From the NCBI RefSeq assembly GCF_021347895.1, contig NC_067116.1:45938628-46002627 (forward strand): a stretch of DNA of 64,000 nucleotides, written 5' to 3'. The DNA comes from Acanthochromis polyacanthus. Its lineage: Eukaryota > Chordata > Actinopteri > Pomacentridae. The notes under the pieces are model-generated. The model saw only the letters and a list, made by a program, of their open reading frames with translations, did not search any database and was not told the origin of the DNA. Numbering within the stretch: position 1 is the stretch's first letter; every line of letters begins with the position of its first letter. Below, in pieces: positions 11,168 through 64,000 of the stretch. A program made the translations under genes and the position numbers.

Positions 11168-12195
11168 GTGAGCTACCAAAAAAACTGATTTAATCATGGA
11201 AATACAGCTAAACACTCACTTGAAAGCAGGCTTTGGTTTGTTTTTATGTTTCTATTTAGCTGCATTTGCTGGTTGATTAGTGACTGAATGAACTGAATTT
11301 TGTTTGAAAACTAAAGAGATAAATATGAATCAGCTGAGATGAAAGCTGCCGTGAAAATTTGATTTAAAATCAACATTCATATGAAATATAAGATTATTTA
11401 CATGCAATCAGCTTAGAATATCTAAAGTTCTAACTGTGCTAATTGGATCTTTCATACTGTTTTCATTTATATTGCATGAGTGGATTATTGTTATTGATGC
11501 ATTTACATATTAAGAAGCATTTTTATGTTGCAAAAACATAACAGTGCTGCTTAAAATGCTGCATAAACATAAAAATGCTGCTTAAAATGTTGCAGAAATG
11601 TAAAATGCTGCTTAAAATGTCGCATAGATGTAAAAATGCTGCTTAATTATAGCAAACATTACAGTTAAAGTGCTAATAATTGCACTAAATGAGGTTCTTC
11701 TTGAGTAAACTCTTATGTGGCTGCTGTGTTGCTCAGTAATTGTGTTAGTAGATCAATTCAGCAGCGTCCCTGAACTTTCTGAGCAGGTAAATAGGTCAGC
11801 TGTCGTGGCCCACATCCAATTAATCCTGCTGACTGACCCGTCGTGACTTCATTAATCTTCATTCTTAACCTGCTGTCCTATTAGGATGCATTTCAAAAGT
11901 TTAATTAAAGGAAACAGGACAGAAAAGTTTCACCACTGATTCATTATTATTAGAATAATAAGAGAGCAGAGGCCTGATTTGAACCTCTGCAGGTTTGTTT
12001 CCTCCACAGTGTAGCAGTAAAGAGGAGCTGGGATCAGAGGATTAGTCTTACTGTACCTCAGAGCAGATAATAGGATCCATGAAGATCTGGCAGCAGAGGA
12101 GCAACTTTCAGAGGAAAAAAATGGATTAGAAACCCTCAGCTCACTGTTAAGAAACCCTTCTGTAAAAATTAGGATGAAATGCATCTTTTTCTACA
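11168..12195. other. guk1 intron 1, left part
   Basis: AT-rich sequence with a locally repeated 'aaaatgctgcttaaaatg' motif (about 11540-11650, four to five loose copies). No exon or transposon boundary is recognised. Confidence 0.45.
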
Positions 12196-12209
12196 AGTGT
12201 CTCAGGGTT

Positions 12210-12786
12210 AGTAGGGTTAGGGTTTAGGGTTTGTAGTTTTGGGGTTCATGTTAGTAGGTTGGGGTTAGTAGGGTTAGGGTTGAGGTTAGTATGGCTGGGG
12301 CTAGGGATAGTAGGGTTGAGGTTGGGGATAGTAGGGTTGAGGTTGGGGATAGTAGGGTTGAGGTTGGGGATAGTAGGGGTGGGGTTGGGGATAGTAGGGG
12401 TGGGGTTGGGGATAGTAGGGGTGGGGTTGGGGATAGTAGGGGTGAGGTTGGGGATAGTAGGGTTGAGGTTGGGGATAGTAGGGTTGAGGTTGGGGATAGT
12501 AGGTGTGGGGTTAGGGATAGTAGGGGTGAGGTTGGGGATAGTAGGGGTGAGGTTGGGGATAGTAGGGGTGGGGTTGGGGATAGTAGGGGTGAGGTTGGGG
12601 ATAGTAGGGTTGAGGTTGGGGATAGTAGGGTTGAGGTTGGGGATAGTAGGGGTGGGGTTGGGGATAGTAGGGGTGGGGTTGGGGATAGTAGGGTTGAGGT
12701 TGGGGATAGTAGGGTTGAGGTTGGGGATAGTAGGGTTGAGGTTGGGGATAGTAGGGGTGGGGTTGGGGATAGTAGGGGTGGGGTTA
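12210..12786 (+). repeat. G-rich 21-bp minisatellite (~24 units)
   Basis: The unit is 'gttggggatagtagggttga' plus one base, with a 'ggggtg' variant. The left edge grades into telomere-like 'gttagtagggttagggtt'. Because 21 is a multiple of 3, long open frames run through it in more than one frame (repeating GIVGVGL or GDSRGGV). These are not genes. The + strand, which is also the guk1 transcript strand, has frequent GGGG/GGG runs that could form G-quadruplexes or R-loops. Confidence 0.92.
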
Positions 12787-13099
12787 TATGAAGTGTCTTT
12801 CCTCTTGTAACTCCAGTTTATCTGGTTTAATGTGCTTCTAGCAAATCAACAACACAACGTTTGCTGACATTGACTACAAGTTCTAATAATATTTCAGAGA
12901 AAACTGTTTTCAAAAATGCTTTCATTATTTTTCTTCTGTTAAATACTATCCTATGAGGTTAAAAGTTCATAGCAACCCCATTTATGATTATTATTAGTCC
13001 TGTACTTTGCATCATATTTCTTGCACACACACCATTTGCATGCCTTGTTTTGCACATTGGCTTCTTAATTTTAATGTAGCTTTGTTGTGAACAACTGGA

Positions 13100-13200
13100 G
13101 AACTTCAATTTTCCCCAGTTCTTTCTTTCCTTCCATCTATATTTTTCTTTCCTTCTTTCTTTCCTTTATATTCCTTCCTTTCTTGCTTCCCAGGATTTTG
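13100..13200 (+). repeat. TTCC/TTCT-rich low-complexity tract
   Basis: A pyrimidine-rich stretch of loosely repeated ttcctttctt lies in guk1 intron 1. Nothing else is visible from 12790 to 13624 except the telomere-like run at 13440. Confidence 0.6.
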
Positions 13201-13439
13201 TCAGATTAGACAACAAAAAAGAACATTCTCATACCAAATAGTGACAAAATGTTTTTATGATGTTTTGAGAATGTCTCTTTTTAAAATATAGATATTTATA
13301 CTATTATAAAAATTTTCTGTTATGTGACATGATAACAGGTGGAACATTTTTCCTGCAGTATTCTGAGGATGGTGCTGTTGAGAAAGTTCTTCTAGAAAAT
13401 GTTCTCACAGTAACAACAAAGGAAAGATGTTCTCAGTGG

Positions 13440-13457
13440 TTAGGGTTAGGGTTAGGG
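13440..13457 (+). repeat. Telomere-like (TTAGGG)3
   Basis: Three exact TTAGGG hexamers lie in guk1 intron 1, about 650 bp downstream of the G-rich minisatellite that carries related motifs. This is far too short to be functional telomere. Confidence 0.85.
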
Positions 13458-13628
13458 CTAAAAAATAAATAAAAATAACAGAACCACTCATTGCAATGCA
13501 GCAAAATTAAGAAAAACAGCATCTTTCAAGAACTTTGACATGTCTTGAAGAATATTCTCGGAGCTTCCTGCTAAAACCTAGACTAGAACTTTGCAGAACT
13601 TTCTCAGAACCACTCTTTTTCTAGAACC

Positions 13629-16600
13629 ATGTCAGGACCAAGGCCCGTGGTGCTGAGCGGTCCATCCGGCGCCGGGAAGAGCACCCTGATGAAGAGGCTG
13701 ATGAAGGATCATGAAGGCGTCTTTGGCTTCAGCGTGTCACGTATGTTTCTGTGCCAGCTGCTGATTGGCTCCTGACCAGGAAGTAGGACACGCTGTCTGA
13801 CCTGGCACCGGGTGGTTTTAGCAAATCTAGTAAAGCCGAGACCGAGACATTCCTGCAGCATCCTTTGCGTAATTCTGTTATTCCTGTCCGGTTTCTAATG
13901 ACGTCTTTAATCTTTTTCTTTGCAGATACGACAAGAAACCCTCGACCAGGAGAAGAAGATGGCAAAGGTAGAAACTCAAACCTGACTGGTTGATGTTCTG
14001 AACATGCGGCAGCCTTGGATTTGGATTTTTAACCCACAGAACTGACATAAAAATGCATTTTACACACTTCTTTGCTGTGTACACACTCCTGGTTTGCAGA
14101 ATCCCCTCCCTGCTCAGACACTTCTTACTCCCAAGTGAACTGCACAGCTGGTTTTGTGGCCCTGTCTACCTCCCTTCATATCTAAGAAGGGATAAACCTC
14201 TTTTTTGTCCCTTTTTTATGATTTGTTTCTTTCTCCATAGGGCTGAACAAGCTCCCCATGCTTCTGGGGGCTACGTTACTGCCCGTAGCTGACGTCTTTT
14301 CCTCTGAAGACTTAGAAATGTCGAGCTCATTTTCGTGTCCAAACGAATCAGAGCCCACAGACGAAGGTGACCTCAGTGTGGTTCCTGAGCAGTCTTTCAG
14401 AGGGATGGGGGTTACTTTCATCATCCTCAGCACTGACTTCTGAATAGGAGCTAAATCATGACAAAAAAAAGAAAAACCAAAAGCACAAAGAATTCAGGAA
14501 TCAAGATCTGACAGTTTACACTTTGGAGTAAAAAGCTTTTGAAAATAGCCCCCTGTGAAGCCTCGCTAGCGATCCCCCTGTTCCAGGCCCGACTTTTTCT
14601 CTGTTTTTGTTTCTTCTCGCAGCTGTTTTGCATCCAACCATTAGCAACACAGGAGGAAGATTTAACAAGGATCCTTCAAAACGCCGCCGCCACGTCCCTT
14701 TAATTAAACACTGAATACATCTCCCACTGATCCAAAATACGTCCCATCATTTGGGTGAAACAAGAAGAAATTGTGCTCACTGTGGGCCGTAATGAGCTTC
14801 TGAGTTTGCACAGAAACATTTCATCTACTGCAGTTTTGCCCTGAGTGCTGTTTTAAAACCCATTTTCCCGGCTTATTATCTATATTTGTTTACAGCCCGG
14901 TCACTACTTTCTGTTCCAAGTTGTTACTCTGGCGCTGGTCGACTCCTTCATGTTGTCATGCTAATGATTGTGTGCTATCACGGCGGCCATTAGCGCTAGT
15001 GCTAGCAGCGTGTTTGCTTCTGCTGGTTTTAGATCCCTGCCAGGTTTTTGATGTTTGGGAGATTTAGGCGTGTGAACGATATGTGCTCTGCTACTGTTCT
15101 GCTAATGACATCCATGAAACAACATGTCACAGTGAAAAACAACACATCTCTAATCTTTGCATGTCCAAACACAAAGCTGCATCTTCCTTTGTCTGTTGTT
15201 TCTGTAACACAAAGTTCAGGGAACACTGTTTAAAATGGAGAATAATAGGCAGAAATGGTGTGATGTCCACTGTTTACCATCATCTGTCACTAAACTAGAG
15301 GGAGCTATCATTTAGTGTGTGTTGCTTTTATAATTTTCTTTGGAGGCTGGATTGATTGTAAATGCTGTTTCCTGCAGATTACCACTTTACGACGAGGGAG
15401 GTCATGCAGGAGGGCATCGACAAGGGAGAGTTCATTGAGAACGCAGAGTTTTCTGGCAACTTCTATGGAACCAGGTGAACAAAATACCTTTTTTTTTGGA
15501 ATGAGTTGCATGCATATAGTTTGACATTTTCATTGCGCATTCTGCTCTTAAAGCAACCTTTACTGTCCCAAGGGAACATTTTCACGTCTTAAGTTACACT
15601 TTTAATGCTACTCTAGAAGCTTTTGCAGCCCTGAATCTGAAGAGCATCAGCGTCTAGTTAGATTAGGTTCATTTTGTCGTTATTACTATGAGATAATGTT
15701 GCTTATTTGAAAAAAGGACACGTCACCAAACATCAGATGACGCTCGGAGGAAGACAGCAGAAGCTGTCGGAACACGTCAGCAAAGGTAATACAACTTTTC
15801 TTGACTGAACTGTCGGTTCAAATAAGCAACATTATCGTATAGCATCAGCGTCTCTGTAGAGGTTGAACTCAATTCAGTAGAAACTGCTGCCTGGTGAACT
15901 TGAGCTGCACATCAAGGATCAGGAGGATAAATATAATAGTCTGGTGACAGATGGAGCTTTAACCTCCATTAGGTCAAAAAGAGCAGCTCAGCGTCTCGTG
16001 TCACGTTTAATCTCTGCCTCCGAGTCTGAAGATACCGTTCACTACAGAGTCTGAGCAGCTCGGATCAGTGCAGCGATCCTCTTACCTCCGTCAGGACATA
16101 AGAGGCCCAGAGTGGTTAAACATCACACGATTCTTTACTGTTCCTTCAGTAAAGCCGCCATAGAAGACGTTCGGGCCAAGAACCTGATCTGCATCCTGGA
16201 TGTGGACATTCAGGGGGTGAGGAGGATTAAAGAGACGGACCTGAACCCCATCTACATCTCCATCCAGCCCCCGTCCATGGAGATCCTGGTACATGTTCAG
16301 CTTAGGATTTTCACTAGAATGAAATACTAGAAAATACTAGAAAACAGCCAAATTCCTTGCAGAAATGTTTTTTTTCCCCCAAAATAATAATGATAAAGAA
16401 ACCGAGAATAAACAAGCAACACCAGCGGGCGGCTGTAGACATGGACAGTTTGTACGCAACACTTCACAAAAAATGTTTATACGAGCAGCTTAACTTTGAC
16501 AAAGTCAAAGAAATCAGCAAAAAATGAAAATCTGGGAGCAATGGTGCTAGAAAAAAATAGACTGAAAAAAACTGTAAAAATTAAAAATATTAGTAAACAA

Positions 16601-18212
16601 TGACATTTTTACCTGATTTAAACACAGCAAAACAATCACAGGCTTTAAAACAACAAATTATTGCCCTTTGAAAATCTGTAAGATACATTTTGTCTTAATT
16701 GTAAAAATACTAGTTTTAATTTAAACAGTGTAATTGTTTGACCAAACACTGTAAAAGAAGAAGTTTCATTTATAAAAATACAGCTTTTAATATCGACATT
16801 ACTGACACTTTTGGTCTGTTGTTTTAGGGCTCATTTTTCTGGTGATTTTACTAAATATCAACTCTAATTTATCAAAACATGAAAAAATCTGTACACTAAA
16901 CTGTTGAAACATCTGTTCCCAGTCCATAAAAATCTAAATGTTCTTATCCTCTTCATGATTGATTCAGTAATTCATGGTAGATTTTACACATTTCCACAGA
17001 GGAAAATGTCATTTTGTTCAATAATTTACAATCATAACACTGTGAAAATACAATAAGATTATGCAACCACAACATTTGTGTGTCTCAGAAGAAAATCTGT
17101 TGCAACATTTCTGCTTCTGCACTTTTCAGATTAATTATTTTTATGTGTAGTTTCGGATTTGTAAGAGTGAGAAATGTGTTCATTTTTGTTCTGTGCTTTG
17201 AAAGTGATATTAAATAGCAGAAGTGATAATCTTATCCTGCAGCAGCTACCATCTTATTCTTTCATTCTCAGGAAAAGCGTCTGAGGGACCGGCAGACAGA
17301 AACAGAGGAGAGTTTACAGAAGCGTCTGGAGGCGGCTCGGCTCGACATGGAGCTCAGTAAGTTTCTCTGCTGAAATAAAGACAACAAAATCTGCAGCTTC
17401 TTTCAGTTTTTTCTCGATTGCTAAGACACATTCCTGGAAAGCTGCTCTCCTTTTCCCTAAACTGTGAACACAAAATCCAATTTTCAAGCTACATTCACAA
17501 AACCTCTGACTCTTCAGTGAATCTGCTCATGTTTGGTTGTAGCCTTAGTCCCTCACCGTCATCCCATAGACAATCACAGTAGCTCTGATTTCTTCAGATA
17601 TTCCTGTTCTTTGTCCTCACTGACCACCTCGACTTCCTCTCACACAAACTCCTCTTCTTAGATTTCTGTCCATTGTAGTGCCTCACAAACCAGTGCTCTG
17701 GCTTATATGTGCCCTCACATCATTAGACACAAGTGTGATCAATTTTCAGTTGTTGTGTTCAACCGGTGACGCCTGAGCTTTAACGGTGTTTGACTTTTGC
17801 CACCTGTGCTCACCATTATGCAACACATGTGCATCACAATGACAATGTGTTGACAAGACGTGTCTAAACAGGTGAAAGGGCTGATGGTTTAACCAAAAGA
17901 GCGACTGATTCAATACGTGGGTTCAGGAAACTGAGAATTTGGTTCAGACAATAGAGTTTAGTGTTTTAGCAACTGAGAAAAACTGTAAATCCTGACCTGC
18001 AGGCAAGGAGCCCGGAGTGTTTGACGTCGTCATCATCAACGATGACTTAGAGAGGGCGTACGAGGAGCTGAAAGAAATCCTCAACGACGTGAGTTAAACC
18101 ACAAAACATCCTTATTCAGTTAACAGAAACCTCAAAAAAGACAGTTGTTGTAAATATCTGACTTCTTTTCTTCTCTCTAAAGGAAATTCAGAAAGTTCAG
18201 ACCAAATCATAG
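13629..18212 (+). CDS. guk1: Guanylate kinase (GMP kinase)
   Basis: Seven coding exons join in phase: 13629-13740, 13926-13967, 15378-15474, 16150-16288, 17272-17356, 18003-18088 and 18183-18212, giving 196 aa. The enzyme transfers phosphate from ATP to GMP to give GDP in cytosolic purine salvage. The P-loop GPSGAGKS is at residues 11-18. GMP-site residues R41, R44, Y53, E72 and Y81 are in the expected positions, followed by DVDIQGV (about 99-105) and the arginine-rich lid (KRLRDRQ). Length and ends match vertebrate GUK1, which has 197 aa in human. The start is the MSGPRPVV methionine, preceded by a splice acceptor and 'aacc'. Nothing is broken. Introns carry small transposon-like elements. 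The gene ends about 2.5 kb from the convergent obscn stop, as suits the GUK1-OBSCN neighbourhood in other vertebrates. Confidence 0.97.
13968..15377. other. guk1 intron with possible repeat remnants
   Basis: Sequences around 14230-14460 and 14560-15030 ('gccgccgccacgtccc', repeated gctagc motifs) look like repeat DNA in style. They give short open frames on both strands, but no named family or domain can be assigned. Confidence 0.3.
15692..15836. repeat. Short inverted-repeat (MITE-like) element in guk1 intron
   Basis: 'gataatgttgcttatttga' at 15692-15710 is matched by its exact reverse complement at 15818-15836, a 19-bp perfect inverted pair enclosing about 107 bp. Such structure is typical of a small non-autonomous DNA element. 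No target duplication was identified. Confidence 0.6.
16289..17271. other. guk1 intron, AT-rich, nothing else seen
   Basis: About 980 bp of AT-rich sequence between two well-supported exons. No repeat end, exon or RNA signal was recognised. Confidence 0.55.
17402..17990. mobile_element. Non-autonomous TIR element (MITE) in guk1 intron
   Basis: The left end 'tcgattgctaagacac' and the right end, read in reverse complement as 'tcagttgctaaaacac', form imperfect terminal inverted repeats of about 28 bp joined to cagttttt on each side. They enclose about 590 bp with no coding capacity. The terminal sequence resembles a MITE common in teleost genomes; the superfamily is not assigned. Confidence 0.5.
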
Positions 18213-19130
18213 AAAGAAAAGCCAGACTTTGTGCTGCTGGACAGAAGAACCCAAGTTTGTGATTCTGATCCGACTGAGAAACGCCAGAAATAAACCGACC
18301 TTCTGGAGAAAAGTTTGTTTTTCCTTCAACCTCCTGCTTCTTTACGGTCAGAGGTTTGCCCAGCACAGTTCTGGTGACAGATAGGAGTGAAGGGTTTAAG
18401 TGTTTTTGTTCCTGAACGAGGGTTTGTGTTAGATTTAGTGAAATCAGTGGTGATATTTAAATCTGCCAAATCCAGCTGCTTTTGGACTTTAGAGGCTCAG
18501 ATTTGGAGCTGGACGCAGGATGAGCACAAAATAATCAGTAACTGTTGTGTTCGGTGTTTAGTTCAACTCTATTTAAGCAGAAATAAACGTACCCATAGTT
18601 AAGTGTGTTAGCAGAAACTACACTGATTATATTTAGGATTCAAACGGTGTTTAAAAATGGGCTGCATGAGATTCAGAGAAGACGGATTTCTGTGTAAAGT
18701 CACATCATATATTCGGTTTAAAACATTTATGTCCCATTTATGCATGTTTGTATACAAATGAGATAGAATAAGAACAAATGAGCACTTCTTTGTCATTTAA
18801 TAAATATTTCATTCACTAGGCTGCTGGACTGTTTATTAATATGAAGCATCGAATGAAACCCAACAATTTAACCCCATTTATACAATTCAGTCATGTAAAA
18901 TCTGTAAATAAAATCCTGTTTAAAGCCGTCAGTAGGAGGCAGAACACAGAAAACATTCTTACTTTAACATGTGAATCTGACACTGTAGCAGAAAAGTCAA
19001 AACTTTAGAACTCATCGCTTCTCAGAGTTTAATCCCTGATATGTTTCCGTAGAACACACAATCTAATGTCTAAGTACACTTTGAAACTCATTAAGACGCA
19101 TCACAGTTTTAAACATCAGGGTTCACCAAA
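18213..19130 (+). other. guk1: guk1 3' UTR and downstream spacer
   Basis: The stop is TAG at 18210-18212. AATAAA signals lie at 18289-18294, 18582-18587 and 18799-18804, so alternative 3' ends are possible. No further gene is seen before the obscn 3' end. Confidence 0.5.
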
Positions 19131-19423
19131 GTCATTTTATGAATCTCACCCAACAGAAAACACACACAGCTGAAAAAAACGTGTTCCATAGAAAATCAAC
19201 CAAATCTGAAAAAAGCTCCTCAGAATCCGCTGATTTTAGTAACTTTAGTGAAAAGTTTTACCTTCATACTATGAATATTTTCAGTTACAAACCCTTGGTG
19301 TACATAGAAGTAGGTAGAAATTCAGCATTTTTAAATCACTTTTTAATGGACTCAGTCCAGCAGATAGACAGATGACTTAAATTCTGTTAAAAACTGAAAC
19401 TAAATCACTATTATATCCAACTC

Positions 19424-19650
19424 TGAGCATCAGTATTATGGGATGTCTCATAAGTTTGAGCAGTAAAACTGCAGCAGTTTAATGACAGAGTCCCAGAAAC
19501 AATCATTGGTTCCCTGGATGTGTTTCTGTTTCTGATAGTTCACCAGAGAAAACTTTAAAAAAGTGACTTCTGGGTAAAGTTTAGGGGTGTTTTTGTGTCT
19601 CTTTCTGGTGGTTTAGTGTCTCTTCTGACCAGTACTACCACAGTGCCACA
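19424..19650 (+). repeat. Interspersed repeat family R1, copy 1 (partial)
   Basis: The segment starts 'gagcatcagtattatgggat', continues through 'tcattggttccctggatgtg' and 'ttctgggtaaagttta', and ends near 'gaccagtactaccacagtg'. It matches the first about 225 bp of the copies at 20014 and 50696. An A-rich tract of loosely repeated caaaaacac motifs follows to about 20010. Confidence 0.75.
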
Positions 19651-20013
19651 TGCTTTTGTTACAAAGAGACAAAACAGTCTCAAAAACACAAAACGATGCT
19701 GATGAACATTTAGTTTGACGTTTCAAACCAAACAACAAAAAGGAGACAGAAAAAGGCAACAAATGACAAAAACAAGATAAAAAGCTGTCTAAATCCAGAC
19801 ACAAGCACAAAGAAAAATGAGAGAAAATCCAAACAGGAAAAACAAGTCACAAAATGTCACAAAACAAGAAAACCACGACGCAAAACAGGAAAAGTGAGAC
19901 GGAAAGTTGGAAAAACAACAAACAAAATGAGCACAAAGAGAAAAAAAAAACTGTCAAAAAGACACACAAAAACTGTGCAAAATAACACAAGGGAGAAAAA
20001 AATGAACCAAATC

Positions 20014-20415
20014 AGAGCATCAGTATTATGGGATGTCTCAGTGTGAACAGTAAAACTGCAGCAGTTTAATGACAGAGTCCCAGAATCAATCATTGGTTCT
20101 CTGGATGTGTTTCTGTTTCTGATAGTTCACCAGAGAAAACTTTTAAAATGCATTCTGGGTAAAGTCTAAAGGATGGTTTTGTGTCTCTTTGTGGTTGTTT
20201 TGTGTCTTTTCTGACCAGTAGTTCCACAGTGAATGCATAGTCCTGACAGTGAAGCATGGAGGTGGAAGTATGATGATATGAGGATGGAGAAAACTGTAAA
20301 AAGTGCATTCTGGGTAAACTTTAAGGCTCATATCAGCATGTGTGATAGGTGGTTGGTCAGAACTAGTGATAGACAATGAAAGGATCATTTTTACTACATT
20401 TGACACCAGGATCAT
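20014..20415 (+). repeat. Interspersed repeat family R1, copy 2 (Tc1-derived tail)
   Basis: This copy matches 50696-51100 along its length. Its second half contains 'gtgaagcatggaggtggaag', which would encode the VKHGGG signature of Tc1-type transposases, so the repeat is probably a non-autonomous Tc1 derivative. Confidence 0.7.
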
Positions 20416-20676
20416 CTAATAAAGACGATTTATTCTGTGGTAAAACAACAACATGAACTTAAAAGCAGGACATTTTAACCCCCCTCTATGTACTTTCAGG
20501 TCCTGTAACTCGGATAACATTCACAGTATGAAGGTGAAACTTTGCATTTGTTCATTAAATAAAATAAAGTTACATAAATAATATCTGATTCTGAGGGATC
20601 AGGTTGATTGTTTTCTATGGATTCACAAAGCTGTAAAGCTCCATTTTATTTAGACGAGATGTATTTTTTTGGTTCC

Positions 20677-63964
<43,288 letters not shown>

Positions 63965-64000
63965 CTGGTTAAAGACAGAAGATGTGAGGAAATTCATCTT

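Noticed and set aside
12259..12810. 183- and 166-codon glycine/valine and GDSRG repeat frames
   Set aside because: They are produced by the 21-bp minisatellite, which stays open in several frames because the unit length is divisible by three.

Overview
The window is vertebrate genomic DNA, almost certainly from a percomorph-like teleost fish. It has GT-AG introns, AT-rich spacers, abundant Tc1/mariner, hAT-like and SINE insertions, and conserved vertebrate genes in fish-like form. Three protein-coding genes can be read by splicing exons by eye: the last three coding exons of an rnf220-type RING E3 ligase (+ strand, 7505-9398), a complete guk1 guanylate kinase (+ strand, coding 13629-18212, with a probable non-coding first exon ending at 11167), and the 3' part of the giant muscle gene obscn, obscurin (- strand, from about 63964 down to its stop codon at 20677). 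guk1 and obscn converge tail to tail.

The obscn model has 53 coding exons. Every junction keeps phase, and together they give about 4,103 residues plus the stop. Reading 5' to 3' (high to low coordinate) the protein has 13 single-exon Ig domains, of which ten are 267-nt repeats. A giant exon follows with a charged disordered stretch, an IQ motif and an Ig, then SH3, RhoGEF (DH), PH, three split Ig domains, kinase 1, a long Ser/Pro-rich linker, one FN3, and kinase 2. The IQ/SH3/DH/PH combination separates it from SPEG and titin. Compared with human giant obscurin as I remember it, I see no Ig between the kinases and no extra Ig domains between the IQ-Ig unit and SH3.

The left 6.5 kb is repeat DNA upstream of the rnf220 exons. 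A minisatellite of roughly 37-39 bp units (about 600-5850) carries three copies of one polyadenylated, retroposon-like insert with the same flanking duplication. Two partial copies of another dispersed repeat flank the array, and a 386-bp palindrome and a CpG-rich tract follow it. guk1 intron 1 holds a G-rich 21-bp minisatellite (about 24 units) and a short telomere-like run.

The obscn introns around kinase 2 are a transposon sink. They hold two 1,635-bp Tc1-type transposons in opposite orientation with intact 350-codon transposase frames, 213-bp terminal inverted repeats and TA duplications. They also hold a damaged third Tc1-like element 13 bp from one of them, a 977-bp hAT-like element, a tRNA-derived SINE, a piggyBac-like palindromic element, and several tandemly arranged relics of one LINE reverse-transcriptase segment. 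I found no tRNA or rRNA genes, CRISPR arrays or viral genes. No wholly new biological system stands out; the most unusual items are the satellite-amplified insert, the near-identical Tc1 pair and the obscurin domain differences.
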